A stretch of 64,000 nucleotides of DNA from DATCHW01 sp963806045 (GCA_963806045.1 CAWDWP010000001.1:310001-374000), one strand, 5' to 3'. Counted from the first letter of the stretch, positions 1 to 10,386 are shown. Numbers and translations: made by a program. The notes: generated from the sequence alone by a model not told the origin.

Positions 1-2
1 GG

Positions 3-1244
3 TCTATTCTTAGTACTATTTCACCGGCTGCTATTATTAGCAAAACAAAAATGGTTAATGCAGGTAATGATTCAATTTATTGTTTTTTTCAATTTGGTAC
101 TTCTGTTTATATCTGGAATATTGTAAACAATAGCTTTAACTCGTTTACTAATTATACAAATATCAGAGATTTTGATGTGACTGCCTCAACTACTCATAGT
201 CTTTACCTGATAATAGATCTGATTACTAATAATGATGTTCGTTTTTTTGGTTCTGTTAATGGAGGCGCTACCTGGGGAGGAGCTGTTTATTTAAGCGGGT
301 CAGCGGCATTCCCCAAAATTTTTATGTCCGGTACGGGTGATACCGCAATAATAAATTATTATGGTACCCCCTTTACAGATACTATATCTTCAATAATAAG
401 AAGCGTCCGTTACAGGGAATCTGCTCCCGGAACTCTTTTAATTGTCGGTACATTTACCAGTCCTATTGCAGCAGGTGTTCCAAAAGACCAGTTCAAAGGT
501 GTGCTTTTTGGGGGTAAAGCATGGCTGTTTTATACTTCGGGTTCTTCCGGTAATATTGACCTGAATTGTATTCAAAGTAATGACAATGGTACAACATATG
601 GAAGCCCTTTTATCATTGGTGCTCTTCCATCACGTGATGAATACTGGTTTGACGCCACATATTTTACTCTCGGTTCAGGTGGAATAGATATGATTTATTA
701 TTCTGATAGTTTACAATCCGGTCAGCCTACTAATATTACAGACAGACTTTATTATACTTATATAAATTTAGCTACTCCCACGACTAATAGCACACCGGTT
801 CAGATTAGTCAGCACTGGCCATTCTGGTCAAGCAGATTGTATATTCCTTCAATAATTGAATATTATAATACAGCCGGAGATATGGGAGCAATTTGGGTTG
901 GAGGTCCCGCACCTTATAAAGTGTATTTCGACGGGTATAATTTAACAACCAGAATAAATAATAATCTTTCTGAAATACCGGTAGAATATTCTCTTAGCCA
1001 GAACTATCCGAACCCATTTAACCCTGTTACGAAAATCGAATTCTCAATTCCAAAAAATGGGAGTGTGTTATTAAAAATATACGATATCACAGGAAAGGAA
1101 GTCGAAACACTAATCAACCAGGAATTAAAAGCCGGAAGTTATTCTGTCGATTTTAAGGGGACAAAGCTTTCATCCGGAACATATTTCTACAAACTCACGT
1201 CCGGAATGTTCTCTCAGACAAGAAAGATGATGTTGATAAAATGA
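3..1244 (+). CDS. Secreted protein with T9SS C-terminal sorting domain (5' end outside window)
   Basis: The reading frame is open from base 3, so the start and any signal peptide lie before the window; the first internal ATG is at 51. The visible part is about 413 residues. Its body is a low-complexity, beta-rich sequence with no motif I recognise, perhaps a sialidase-like or beta-propeller domain (several G-x-T-W/Y and N-G-T-T-Y stretches), but this is weak. The last 80 residues are a clear type IX secretion sorting domain: LSQNYPNPFNP, then KIYDITGKEV, then SSGTYFYKL and a terminal KMMLIK. Such domains direct export through the Por/T9SS outer-membrane machinery and are then usually removed. 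The body function is unknown. Confidence 0.8.
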   Translation, partial: SILSTISPAAIISKTKMVNAGNDSIYCFFQFGTSVYIWNIVNNSFNSFTNYTNIRDFDVTASTTHSLYLIIDLITNNDVRFFGSVNGGATWGGAVYLSGSAAFPKIFMSGTGDTAIINYYGTPFTDTISSIIRSVRYRESAPGTLLIVGTFTSPIAAGVPKDQFKGVLFGGKAWLFYTSGSSGNIDLNCIQSNDNGTTYGSPFIIGALPSRDEYWFDATYFTLGSGGIDMIYYSDSLQSGQPTNITDRLYYTYINLATPTTNSTPVQISQHWPFWSSRLYIPSIIEYYNTAGDMGAIWVGGPAPYKVYFDGYNLTTRINNNLSEIPVEYSLSQNYPNPFNPVTKIEFSIPKNGSVLLKIYDITGKEVETLINQELKAGSYSVDFKGTKLSSGTYFYKLTSGMFSQTRKMMLIK

Positions 1245-1528
1245 GTCTATAGAGTGTATAGAGTCTGTAGAGTAAGTAAAGTGTGTCTCACGTCTCACGT
1301 TTGACGTCTCACGTTTGACATCTTACGTTTGACATTTTACGTTTGACGTTTGGCATCTTACGTTTTACGTCTTACGTTTGACATTGAAGGCAGCCTATTT
1401 TTTTAATTTGAATATCAGATACATTTCAATTAATTTCTATTAAATTAATGAGGATTAACTGAAATTATAATCGATTTTTCCGATGAATTTATAAACAAAA
1501 ACTTTTCAAAAACAAAAAAATTTTTATA
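1245..1528. other. Intergenic region with degenerate short tandem repeats
   Basis: This gap follows the first secreted-protein gene. It begins with a run of TATAGAGTG-like units, continues with heptamer/14-mer repeats built on TCTTACG and TTTGACG, and ends in AT-rich sequence before the next start codon. No gene is visible in it. A closely similar arrangement follows the next secreted-protein gene. Confidence 0.6.
1282..1386. repeat. Degenerate TCTTACG/TTTGACG tandem repeat
   Basis: About 15 consecutive 7-base units alternate between YCTYACG and TTTGACR, giving an apparent period of 7 or 14 bases. The same unit recurs at 3484-3545 and more briefly at 30537-30566. It lacks the constant repeat plus variable spacer layout of CRISPR. 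Confidence 0.7.
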
Positions 1529-3418
1529 ATGAAAAAGTTATATTCACTATTGTTCGTTTTATCTTTCATCATTTTATTAGGAAATCAAGCGAAAGCATTA
1601 TATATCTGTTAGGATTTTGATAATCCGGGTACGTTCCCCCCTGCAGGATGGTCAATTACCACAGCCCAGACAATCTGGACATGGGATTGGGCAGTAAGGG
1701 CAAGTGGCTATGGTTCGGGTTATGGATGTATTAAAGCAAACTTTTCTGATGCGACAACCGGAGTTCAGTTCGATATAATAAGTCCTGCTTTCACTCCTTC
1801 TGTAGCAGGCGACTCTTTATCGTTCGACCATGCTTATGCACCGTATTCTCTTACTTACCCTGACAAGGTTCAGGTATCTTATTCAACAGATGGGGGTACC
1901 ACGTGGACAGTGCTTGTTGTTTTAAACGTAACTGATCTTCAAACTGCTCCGGTTACTTCCTCCCCGTTCGTACCCACTTCATCTCAGTGGGCTACTAAAA
2001 AATATGCTCTGGTAACAGGGACGAATAAAATAAAATTTACAGGAATTTCAGGATACGGGAATCCCTGTTATATAGACAATATACAGATAGGAACGAAATA
2101 TGTTAATGATGTTGGAATATCAGGTTTTTCAAGATACAGAAGAGCATTTCTCCCCGGAACGATTGATTCACCAAAAGTATTCGTAAGAAACTTCGGAACG
2201 GCAACTCAGTCATTTCCTGTTACAGTCACAATAACACCGGGCGGATATTCACAAACTTTGACCGTCAATAATCTTGCTCCCGGAGCGTTCCAACAAATAG
2301 TGTTTCCGTCGTTTACGTCTTCATCAGCAGGAAACTACGTATATAAAGCATATTCAGCTTTGACCACAGATCAGAATAAATTAAATGATACGACAGCTAA
2401 TACTTTTATTGCCTCAACCAATCCGAAAAATGTTGTGGTTGAATATTGCACGGGTACCTGGTGTCAGTGGTGCCCCTGCGGCGAGACAGAATTGCACTCT
2501 CTGGAGGGTTATCTTCCAAATGCAGTAATCTTGGCTTATCACGGGAGCGGTACTGACCCGTGGATAAATTTTAACGGGAACAATATCCTTTCGTTGCTCG
2601 GATTTACAGGTTACCCCACAGCAACTCCCGAACGGCTTGTTGCTCCCGGGAATACAGGTTTTTGCGGATTTTTTGACTTTCCTTTCCACAGAACACTTGA
2701 TATTCCGGTAGCATCTGTTAAAATAGATATTATTTCTCAAAATTATAACTCTTCCACCAGGCAGTTGAATGTAACACTGAAATCAACTGCGCTTTCATCC
2801 CTGACAGGTAACTATAAAATTAATTATGTTATAACGGAAAATAATCTTGTTTATTCTCAGACAGGAAATTCGTATTGTGCAGGATCAAGCAATGCTATTC
2901 ATTCCTGGGTTGTCAGAAATATGGTAAACGGGGCAACCGGTGATGCCTTGAATTCAGGCGGGACCTGGAATAACGGTCAGTCTTTTACGACTTCATTTTC
3001 CACTAACATTAATTCTTCCTGGGCTGATGCTAACTGTGAATTAAAAGTTTTTGTTTACAGGGATGCTTCTCCATTGAATACAGGTGAGATTCAACAGGCA
3101 ATTCAAACTTCGATTTTATTGACAGGTGTAGGAGGTGACCCGAACGTAACTCCTTTAAAATATGAATTACTTCAGAACTATCCGAATCCGTTTAATCCTG
3201 TTACGAATATAAAATTTTCTGTACCGAAATCAGGATTTGCAACTTTGAAAATATATGATATTACGGGTAAACTTGTTGCGACATATCTTGATGATTATAT
3301 TCACGCCGGTATTTATAATGCCGAAGTTGACGGCAGCAGTTTAGCCAGCGGAGTTTATTTGTATACATTAAAGGTTAACGATTATACCGAAACAAAGAAA
3401 ATGATGTTGATAAAATAA
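1529..3418 (+). pseudogene. Omp28-like thioredoxin-fold secreted protein, interrupted by in-frame TAG after the signal peptide
   Basis: An ATG at 1529 opens a typical signal peptide (MKKLYSLLFVLSFIILLG, then NQAKA), but codon 28 is TAG at 1610-1612. The same frame then continues without another stop to 3418. The post-stop part starts with DFDNPGTFPPAGW, a MAM/jelly-roll-like domain typical of secreted Bacteroidota proteins. It is followed by an Omp28-related thioredoxin-like domain with the cysteine motif CQWCPCG, and then by a T9SS sorting domain (LQNYPNPFNP to the terminal KMMLIK). The sequence just after the stop is normally preceded by an acidic or glutamine residue, so one base change from GAG or CAG would explain TAG. 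It could be a real nonsense mutation or a sequence error. An internal start at 1910 would lack a signal peptide and is unlikely to be functional. Confidence 0.75.
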
Positions 3419-3483
3419 GTGTATAGAGTGATAGAGTGTATAGAGTCATAGAGTGTATTGAGTCTGTAGAGTAAGCAGAGGAG

Positions 3484-3545
3484 TGTCTTACGTTTTACGT
3501 TTTACGTTTGATGTCTTACGTTTGACGTTTTACATTTTACCTCTT
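3484..3545. repeat. Second copy of TTACGTTTKACG heptamer repeat
   Basis: This lies downstream of the Omp28-like gene in the same relative position as the repeat at 1282-1386. It too is preceded by TATAGAGTG-like units (3420-3475). The duplicated arrangement suggests the neighbouring secreted-protein genes and their 3' flanks arose by segmental duplication. Confidence 0.65.
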
Positions 3546-3688
3546 ACGCTGAAAGCCGTCTTTTTTTTATCTTTGTTTATATTTTTCAATTCAATTAAAT
3601 TGTATACATGAGGTTTCGTATTGTTAGAATCGATATTTCCCTATGAATTATTCAACAAACAATTTTTAATAAAACAAAAATAATTATA

Positions 3689-5708
3689 ATGAAAAAATTA
3701 TTCTTATTTTCTTTTCTAGTTATGGTGAGTATTGCTCTGTCTTCATTCTCAGGATACAGCCCTTCACCCCAAACTAACTCCGTAGTATTTCAGTTCATAA
3801 CGGTTAATGCTTACGGAAACAATTTATACCTGGACAATTTTATGGTAGGTTCTCAATTTCAAAATGATGTAGCAACCCTTTCGGTTAACAACATATCAAA
3901 GGATACGAGTTATTCACCGTATGGCTCATCACAATTCAAGATTGTACCAAAAGCAAGTTTTTTAAATATTGGAAAGACTAATGTATCATCGCCTTTTAAT
4001 GTTACAATGACAACAGCCGGTTATACGAGTACGAAACAAATCACAACTTTGTTGAGCGGCAAGATGACAGAAGTGAAATTTGACAGTTTGACAGTCATTC
4101 CCAATACACAGTATAACGTAACACTTTATTCTTCTTTGTCCAACGATCAAAATAAAAACAATGATACTGTAAAGTTTAATTTTATTGTATTGCCGGGAAA
4201 AAGTGTAGTATTTATGGGGTTCACGAGTTCAACCTGTGGACCATGTGCGGCGAATAATCCATCACTTGATGCCTTCATTGCACAAAGATTTCCTACAATT
4301 GTACCTATAAAGTATCATGTTAATTGGCCTGCTCCCGGAAATGACCCTATGTATTTAGCAAATCCTACCCAAAATGGTGCAAGGGTTTCTTATTATGGAA
4401 TTAATGCTGTTCCAACATTAAAAGTGGATGGTATATTAACACAGGTTAGCGGTTATAATAATTTAACATTAAATCCGAAATATTTACAAAGGGTTACAAC
4501 TTATCCGTCTCCGGTAAATATAACAGTTTCTGACCAGAGAGTAGTCGGGGATTCAATTAAAGCGACAATTAATGTTACTGTTGACGCAGGTCTTCCGGCG
4601 GCAAGCTATTACCTTCGGGTTGAGTCAATAGAAAGAGTAATTTCTTATACTAGTCCTCCCGGAACAAACGGAGAGAAGATTTTTTATGATGTGTTCAGGA
4701 GAAGCTATCCGGATAATAACGGATTTGCAATGACTAACTCGCCCGGAAACTTATAACTATACAGTTACTTACAAACGCGAATCCAACTGGGCTGACAGTA
4801 TGATGTACACTGCAGTATATTTCCAAAATGACGGAACAAAAGAAATTATCAATGCTTCAAAAGCAAGAAAAGAAATGTTGGTTCTTGATAGAATAGAATC
4901 AGTAGCCAAACAATCGGAAGTTCCGTCATGCGAATGAATCAAAGAACATTTATGGCTCTTTTTATCTCCTGATGTTGACGGTCAGTTTTTACCCGAATTA
5001 TTTGAAAATAATTTTCCACCTTCCGGCTGGAGAGTAGGGAATCCTGATGCAGATATAACTTTCGATCAGACTAATGCAACAAACGGACCTTCTATGGATG
5101 GTAACAGGTCTGCAATTATGGATTTTTATGATTACAGTATTTCCGGTCAAACTGATACATTAACAACAAGAATGTATTCAAATATTGCTAATGATGATAC
5201 CATAAGATTCGACTGGGCTTATGCTGTCTATCCGGGTTATGCTGACAGATTGTTTATAAGAATGTCAACTGATAATGGGACTACTTTTCCATATACTATC
5301 TTCGATAAATCAGGAGCTGATCTTGCAACCGCTCCTTCCACAACTTCAGGATTTATTCCTGCGGATAGTTCACAATGGGGTAAATTCATTAAGAAGTTTG
5401 GTGATTTAATAGTTGGAATCACACCGATTTCCACTGAAATACCGGCGCAGTTCAGATTAGAACAGAATTATCCAAACCCGTTCAATCCATCGACGAAAAT
5501 TGTATTCGCATTACCGAAAAATGGAGATGTGAATCTTAAAATTTATGATTTAACGGGCAAAGAAGTCGCAACTTATGTAAACGGATATTATAGCGCAGGC
5601 ACATATAGTGTTGAAATAAACCTTTCTAATCTTGCAAGCGGAGTCTATTTATATAAGATTCAGGCTGCAGGTTTTACAGATGTAAAAAGAATGGTCCTTG
5701 TGAAATAA
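3689..5708 (+). pseudogene. Second Omp28/thioredoxin-like T9SS protein, frameshifted
   Basis: The first frame (3689-4756) encodes a signal peptide (MKKLFLFSFLVMVSIALSS). A short remnant follows that aligns with the end of the MAM-like domain of the preceding gene (NNLYLDNFMVGSQFQND against NPCYIDNIQIGTKYVND), and then a thioredoxin-like domain with CGPC. Near 4751 the frame shifts: the continuation YNYTVTYKRESNWAD is read from 4752. That frame meets TGA at 4935-4937 and resumes with a MAM-like domain (FENNFPPSGW) and a T9SS sorting domain ending at 5708. Compared with its neighbour, most of the N-terminal MAM-like domain is missing, which looks like an internal deletion. At least one frameshift plus one stop separate the parts. 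Confidence 0.7.
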
Positions 5709-5950
5709 AAAATTCTTTTTGACAAGGGGGCTTGTCCCCCTTGTCGTATTAATAGCAGTTGAGCCTGACTAGGGAGTTCCGACAAGTCCGGTATATTAGA
5801 CTTGCTCCCCTGGCTTGAGTCAAACGAATTCCAAACAGCTCCCAATCTTTTGTAACGCAAAAAACCGAAAAGCAAATATAAAATTTTATTCCTCAGCATA
5901 TAATATTAAATCATAAAAGTAATTATCTTTTAAATAAAATTGAGCGAAAA
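5709..5950. other. Intergenic region with two strong hairpins
   Basis: A perfect 10-base stem (GACAAGGGGG / CCCCCTTGTC, loop CTTGT) spans 5721-5745. It has no T-run on either side, so it is not a classical terminator. A second, longer imperfect foldback runs from TGACT at 5766 to AGTCA at 5822, with inner pairs GGGAG/CTCCC and AAGTC/GACTT. The TGACT...AGTCA ends are reminiscent of a small palindromic element. No coding sequence is visible. Confidence 0.5.
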
Positions 5951-8713
5951 ATGATGAAACTAATTTTTACATCCTTACTTTTTTTTATTTTAACAGTTTA
6001 TTCATATTCCCAGTGGACATACGGCGAGCAGCCATTTTCAAATGCCCCGCCGTTTTTATCTACTTTGGGAAGTGCTGTTCAGAACAAAGTCCCGAAAACT
6101 TATATGTATGATTCGCTTCAATTTCCTTATCCTACAAATACTTGGTTTATGAATGCAATATTAAAAGAGGGGACATTTCCTTCCTTCAATTATAATCCTT
6201 CAAGACAGGATGTTGGTGCTGAAAGAATATATCCGCTTCCCTATATTGTCAGGGCAATGTTATTATCCGGCGGAAGTACGAACACTAAAATGTTCGGCTT
6301 TGGTTATATTACGCCTGCTCACGAGTTTACCAGTTCGTCATGGACGCAGGGAGATTCAACTGACCAGATAAACTGGTTAAGCGATGTTTATTATTATTTC
6401 GGAACTTCTGACAGCGCGGGGCTTTCCAAAGGGAGTGTTACAAAATACGATGACCTCTCGGCAACGTTCAAATGGATTAGCGGTTCAAATTATATGGAAT
6501 GCCCTGTTGTTCGCGGCATGCCGTATTTTACAATGAAATATCAGAACCTGCGGCCGGTGTTTAGTTGCGGGGGAAATGCAATGATTTATGTTAACGGGCA
6601 GACTCTTCCGGCTACAATAAGCGGTACAAAGTTCAAGATATATTTTGCGGGGAGTCCAAACAGGCAGCTATTTATGCTTTATGCATCAAGCAATATTACT
6701 CTGAATTTTACTGCAGGCGGAACAGGATTTACATGCTCTTCGCCTTACTCCGGATATCTGAGGATGGCATATGTAACGACACAAAATGTAGACCCCTCTG
6801 CAGCTGATTCTACAGCAAGGATGCAATTACTTGATGCTTATTCCTCTTATGTTCCGGTTGCCGGAAAAGTTTCCGCTACTGTGCAGGGAGACACAACAAA
6901 GTTCAATTTTAATTTCAACTTCACAACCAATAGCAGCAGCGATTCATTATTAATGATTTCAATGCCGCACCATCAGGATATGCTTTCAAGCCCTACAAGC
7001 AATATTATGAAGTATCGCTGTGTGAAAGGACTGATGAAAGAAGTATATGGAAAAACCTGGCAGATGACGGAGGACCTTATTCCGAATTATTCCTGGAATC
7101 CTGTTAACAACCTTTTAAACGTAACAAATACTTCACCAAGATGGTATGATACTCTTTACACTCACCTGAAAGCAGATTTTGATACAATAATAGGGGCAAG
7201 GTACCAGATAATGGCAGGTAATAACCAGCCGACATCATCACCGTATGGTTTTGGAAAAAATGTTACAAAAATGACAAGGGTTATTTGTATTGCAGATGAA
7301 CTGATAGAGCGTTATCAGACTGCCGACCCGACCAACTGGAGAAAAGACACGTTGATGAATTTATCGGGAATCGCCAGAGATACAGTTATGGGATTTATTA
7401 AAAAATGGGTTGACGGTCAGAACTTAGCCTGGAATCCTCCTCCGCCTTCTTGGGCAAGTGGACAGCACAACAAGCTTATTTGGGATAACAAATACGGTGG
7501 TATAATTTCTTACCATGGATTTATAGCAGAAGATAATCCAAGTGATTCCGTATATAATTATGATTTTGGGAACGCAAGGTATAATGACCATGCATTTCAT
7601 TACGGATATGTTGTTTACGCTGCTGCGGTAGTTGCAAGAAAACGTCCCGACCTTTTTACCACAAATGGGAATCAATATTTCAACAGGATAGTAGATCTTT
7701 GCAGGGATATCGCAAGTCCGGTTACACCCGGTAATTCACAGCCTGACCCGTATTTCCCGATGCACAGGCATAAAGACTGGTACGATGGAAATTCGTGGAT
7801 GAACGGTGTGCAGTCCGGTGGTGCGGGACGTGACCAGGAAAGTGTGAGCGAAGCCGCAAATGCCTGGTACGGTATGTATCTGTTCGGGCTTGCAATGAAT
7901 AATTCCAACCTTAAAAATACAGGTAAACTTATGCTCGCTTCAGAGATTCGAAATTTCAGGAAATATTACCGTACATTCCAGATTACAGACACTACTTATA
8001 CCAATGTTTATAACAATCATTATATTATTGTAGGAAATCAATGGCATAGCCAGACAATAAATAAAACATACGGAAATATTCCCAGATTTATATACGGTGT
8101 GCACATGCTTCCTAAAAATCCATTCATTGAAAGAATGTGGGATCCTGCATTTTCGGCTGAAGTATGGAATAAGGTTTTTACAAATAACCAGTCTTCGACT
8201 TTATTTCAGGATTTAAATCTTTTTACGGCACCTTTTAACACAAATAATACAGGCACAATTACGGTAATGACATATAATATGCCGGTACAGGCAATTGCCG
8301 ACCCTTCTGCTGCTTATAATAAGTTTCAGCAATACCGGGGTTTTGCAGGGTATTTCGATGACGGTACAAGCAAGTCGGATTGCTTTTACTGGATATTGAC
8401 ACGGATGTTTGCATCAGTTGGTATTCAGCAAATAGGAAGTGAAGTGCCTGCAAAATATAATTTATACCAGAATTATCCAAATCCTTTTAATCCGGCTACA
8501 GCCATCAAATTCGATATATCGAAAACATCTCATGTCAAACTGGTTATATATGACGCAATCGGAAGACAGGTTACCGAGCTGATTAACAGCGAGCTTCAAG
8601 CAGGTTCATACAAGTCAGAATGGAACGCGGTAAAATTTTCAAGCGGAGTTTATTTCTATCAGCTAAGAGCCGGAAACTATGTTGAAACAAAACGCATGGT
8701 GCTGGTTAAATAA
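5951..8713 (+). CDS. GH81 endo-1,3-beta-glucanase with T9SS sorting domain
   Basis: This 920-residue secreted enzyme probably hydrolyses internal beta-1,3-glucan bonds (laminarin, callose, fungal or algal wall glucan). A signal peptide (residues 1-20, ending YSYSQ) is followed by the GH81 N-terminal motif PTNTWFMNA. The catalytic (alpha/alpha)6 part carries YNDHAFHYGY (D546) and GRDQESVSEA (E630 and E634). The aspartate and the pair of glutamates four residues apart match the acid/base arrangement known for GH81 enzymes. Residues from about 835 onward form the T9SS sorting domain (LYQNYPNPFNP to KRMVLVK), so the enzyme is probably exported to the surface. It is intact, unlike its upstream neighbours, and stands alone without other polysaccharide-utilisation genes. 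ATG at 5951 or 5954 are equivalent starts. Confidence 0.9.
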   Translation: MMKLIFTSLLFFILTVYSYSQWTYGEQPFSNAPPFLSTLGSAVQNKVPKTYMYDSLQFPYPTNTWFMNAILKEGTFPSFNYNPSRQDVGAERIYPLPYIVRAMLLSGGSTNTKMFGFGYITPAHEFTSSSWTQGDSTDQINWLSDVYYYFGTSDSAGLSKGSVTKYDDLSATFKWISGSNYMECPVVRGMPYFTMKYQNLRPVFSCGGNAMIYVNGQTLPATISGTKFKIYFAGSPNRQLFMLYASSNITLNFTAGGTGFTCSSPYSGYLRMAYVTTQNVDPSAADSTARMQLLDAYSSYVPVAGKVSATVQGDTTKFNFNFNFTTNSSSDSLLMISMPHHQDMLSSPTSNIMKYRCVKGLMKEVYGKTWQMTEDLIPNYSWNPVNNLLNVTNTSPRWYDTLYTHLKADFDTIIGARYQIMAGNNQPTSSPYGFGKNVTKMTRVICIADELIERYQTADPTNWRKDTLMNLSGIARDTVMGFIKKWVDGQNLAWNPPPPSWASGQHNKLIWDNKYGGIISYHGFIAEDNPSDSVYNYDFGNARYNDHAFHYGYVVYAAAVVARKRPDLFTTNGNQYFNRIVDLCRDIASPVTPGNSQPDPYFPMHRHKDWYDGNSWMNGVQSGGAGRDQESVSEAANAWYGMYLFGLAMNNSNLKNTGKLMLASEIRNFRKYYRTFQITDTTYTNVYNNHYIIVGNQWHSQTINKTYGNIPRFIYGVHMLPKNPFIERMWDPAFSAEVWNKVFTNNQSSTLFQDLNLFTAPFNTNNTGTITVMTYNMPVQAIADPSAAYNKFQQYRGFAGYFDDGTSKSDCFYWILTRMFASVGIQQIGSEVPAKYNLYQNYPNPFNPATAIKFDISKTSHVKLVIYDAIGRQVTELINSELQAGSYKSEWNAVKFSSGVYFYQLRAGNYVETKRMVLVK

Positions 8714-8814
8714 TACTTATCAAAACAATAATTATGATACATTTTTAAATTATTTTTTGAGGTTTTTTCGTTTATCTTGATAAATATTTTATTGAAAACT
8801 CAAAACTTATTTAA

Positions 8815-9681
8815 ATGAAGGGAATTATATTAGCCGGGGGAGCCGGTACAAGGATGTATCCTATCTCGATGATATACAGTAAACAGCTGACACTTATCTA
8901 CGATAAACCGCTTATTTACTATCCGCTATCAATACTTATGCTAGCAGGAATAAAAGAAATTCTGATAATATCAAATGATGTTACTATTCCACAGTATCAA
9001 AAGCTGTTTAATGACGGGTCGCATATCGGCTTGAGAATTGAATATATGGTGCAGTCTGCCCCAAACGGAATAGCCGAATCTTTCATTCTTGGCGATAAGT
9101 TTATCGGGGATGACGACGTTACACTTATTCTCGGTGATAATATTTTTTACGGCAAACTTGATTTCCTCTATAATGCAATTAAAAATAACGAAGGTGCCAC
9201 TGTATTCGGCTACCGCGTAAATGACCCGGAGAGATATGGAATTGTTGAATTCGATGAAAACGGAAAAGCAATTTCACTTGAAGAAAAACCAAAACAACCG
9301 AAGTCTAATTTTGCTGTACCGGGACTTTATATTTACAATAACGAAGTTGTAAATATTTCCAAAAACCTGAAACCCTCTCCAAGAGGGGAACTGGAGATAA
9401 CTGATGTTAATATCGAATATTTGAAAAAAGGAAAATTAAAAGTTGAAAAAATTGGCAGGGGAGTTGCCTGGCTGGACACCGGGACACCGGTTTCACTGCT
9501 TCAGGCATCGAACTTCTTTGGGGTTATCGAGGACAGACAGGGACTGAAAGTTGCTTGCATAGAAGAAATTGCTTATCATATGGACTTTATAACTTTTAAA
9601 CAGCTCGAAAAAGTCGTTTATGCGATGCCTAAATCTGATTACAGGAATTATCTTGAAAGACATATTAAAGAACAATTCTGA
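8815..9681 (+). CDS. rmlA: Glucose-1-phosphate thymidylyltransferase
   Basis: Cytoplasmic enzyme that joins glucose 1-phosphate and dTTP to give dTDP-glucose, the first step of dTDP-L-rhamnose synthesis for surface polysaccharide. The 288-residue length is normal for RmlA. The N-terminus MKGIILAGGAGTRMYP is the nucleotide-binding signature (residues 8-13). SKQLTLIYDKP and YYPLSILMLAGI follow, with LGDNIFYG in the middle and EKPKQPKSNFAVPGLY, a hallmark of the family, in the second half. It is followed 41 bases later by rmlC on the same strand, so the two are probably co-transcribed. rmlB and rmlD are not in the window. Confidence 0.95.
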   Translation: MKGIILAGGAGTRMYPISMIYSKQLTLIYDKPLIYYPLSILMLAGIKEILIISNDVTIPQYQKLFNDGSHIGLRIEYMVQSAPNGIAESFILGDKFIGDDDVTLILGDNIFYGKLDFLYNAIKNNEGATVFGYRVNDPERYGIVEFDENGKAISLEEKPKQPKSNFAVPGLYIYNNEVVNISKNLKPSPRGELEITDVNIEYLKKGKLKVEKIGRGVAWLDTGTPVSLLQASNFFGVIEDRQGLKVACIEEIAYHMDFITFKQLEKVVYAMPKSDYRNYLERHIKEQF

Positions 9682-9722
9682 AATTATAAATTTTAATTGA
9701 AACCGGTAAACAATATCGTCAA

Positions 9723-10271
9723 ATGCAATTTATAAAAACAAAGCTCGATGGAGTATTAGTTATAGAACCTGATGTATTCCCTGATGACAGAGGTTACTTC
9801 TTTGAATCATTCAGTGAAAAAAAATATAATGAGAACGGATTCGAACAATATTTTGTTCAGGATAATATTTCAAAATCTAAAATAGGAACTATAAGAGGAC
9901 TTCACTATCAGGTCGGAGAATCCGCACAGGGAAAGCTCTGCCAGGTTATTCTCGGAAAAGTTCTTGATGCGGCTGTTGATATCAGGTTTGGCTCTCCTAC
10001 TTTTGGTGAGTATGTAACTGTGGAACTTACAGATGAAAACCACAAACAACTGTGGATGCCGCCCGGTTTTGCACACGGATTTTCTGTACTTTCCGAAACA
10101 GCAATATTTCATTATAAATGTACAAATCTCTATAGCAAAAAAAATGAACGTTCAATATTATTTAACGATCCGGATTTGAATATTGACTGGCAGGTAAAAG
10201 ATATCGAAGTATCCGAAAAAGATTTAAAAGGCATCCGTTTCAAAGATATCGAAAAAGACTTTATATATTAA
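9723..10271 (+). CDS. rmlC: dTDP-4-dehydrorhamnose 3,5-epimerase
   Basis: Third enzyme of the dTDP-L-rhamnose pathway: it epimerises C3 and C5 of the 4-keto sugar. The 182-residue cupin shows the family landmarks: DDRGYFFESF (21-30), GTIRGLHYQ with the catalytic histidine H61, QGKLCQVILGKVLDAAVDIR, and MPPGFAHGFSVLSE. Length is normal. It sits directly downstream of rmlA in the same orientation. Substrate is inferred from strong family similarity and gene context. Confidence 0.95.
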   Translation: MQFIKTKLDGVLVIEPDVFPDDRGYFFESFSEKKYNENGFEQYFVQDNISKSKIGTIRGLHYQVGESAQGKLCQVILGKVLDAAVDIRFGSPTFGEYVTVELTDENHKQLWMPPGFAHGFSVLSETAIFHYKCTNLYSKKNERSILFNDPDLNIDWQVKDIEVSEKDLKGIRFKDIEKDFIY

Positions 10272-10386
10272 ATTTAAAATGATTTATCCGCTCTTATTAG
10301 TTATGGTTTTCTCTTTTTATTATTAATTGCTTTTTGCTCTTTCTTTTCACTTTTAATTAATTATTAATTACTAATTATTAATTGTT

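Noticed and set aside
1282..1386. Possible CRISPR array
   Set aside because: Units are 7-14 bases, degenerate and contiguous; there are no unique spacers of constant length and no cas genes in the window.
1610..1612. TAG as a recoded or read-through codon
   Set aside because: No other conserved gene in the window uses internal TAG, and a one-base change explains it better. The other broken genes need frameshifts, not a new genetic code.
10272..10386. Terminator or small gene after rmlC
   Set aside because: Only AT-rich TTAATTA repeats are seen; no stem with a T-run and no start with a ribosome-binding site.
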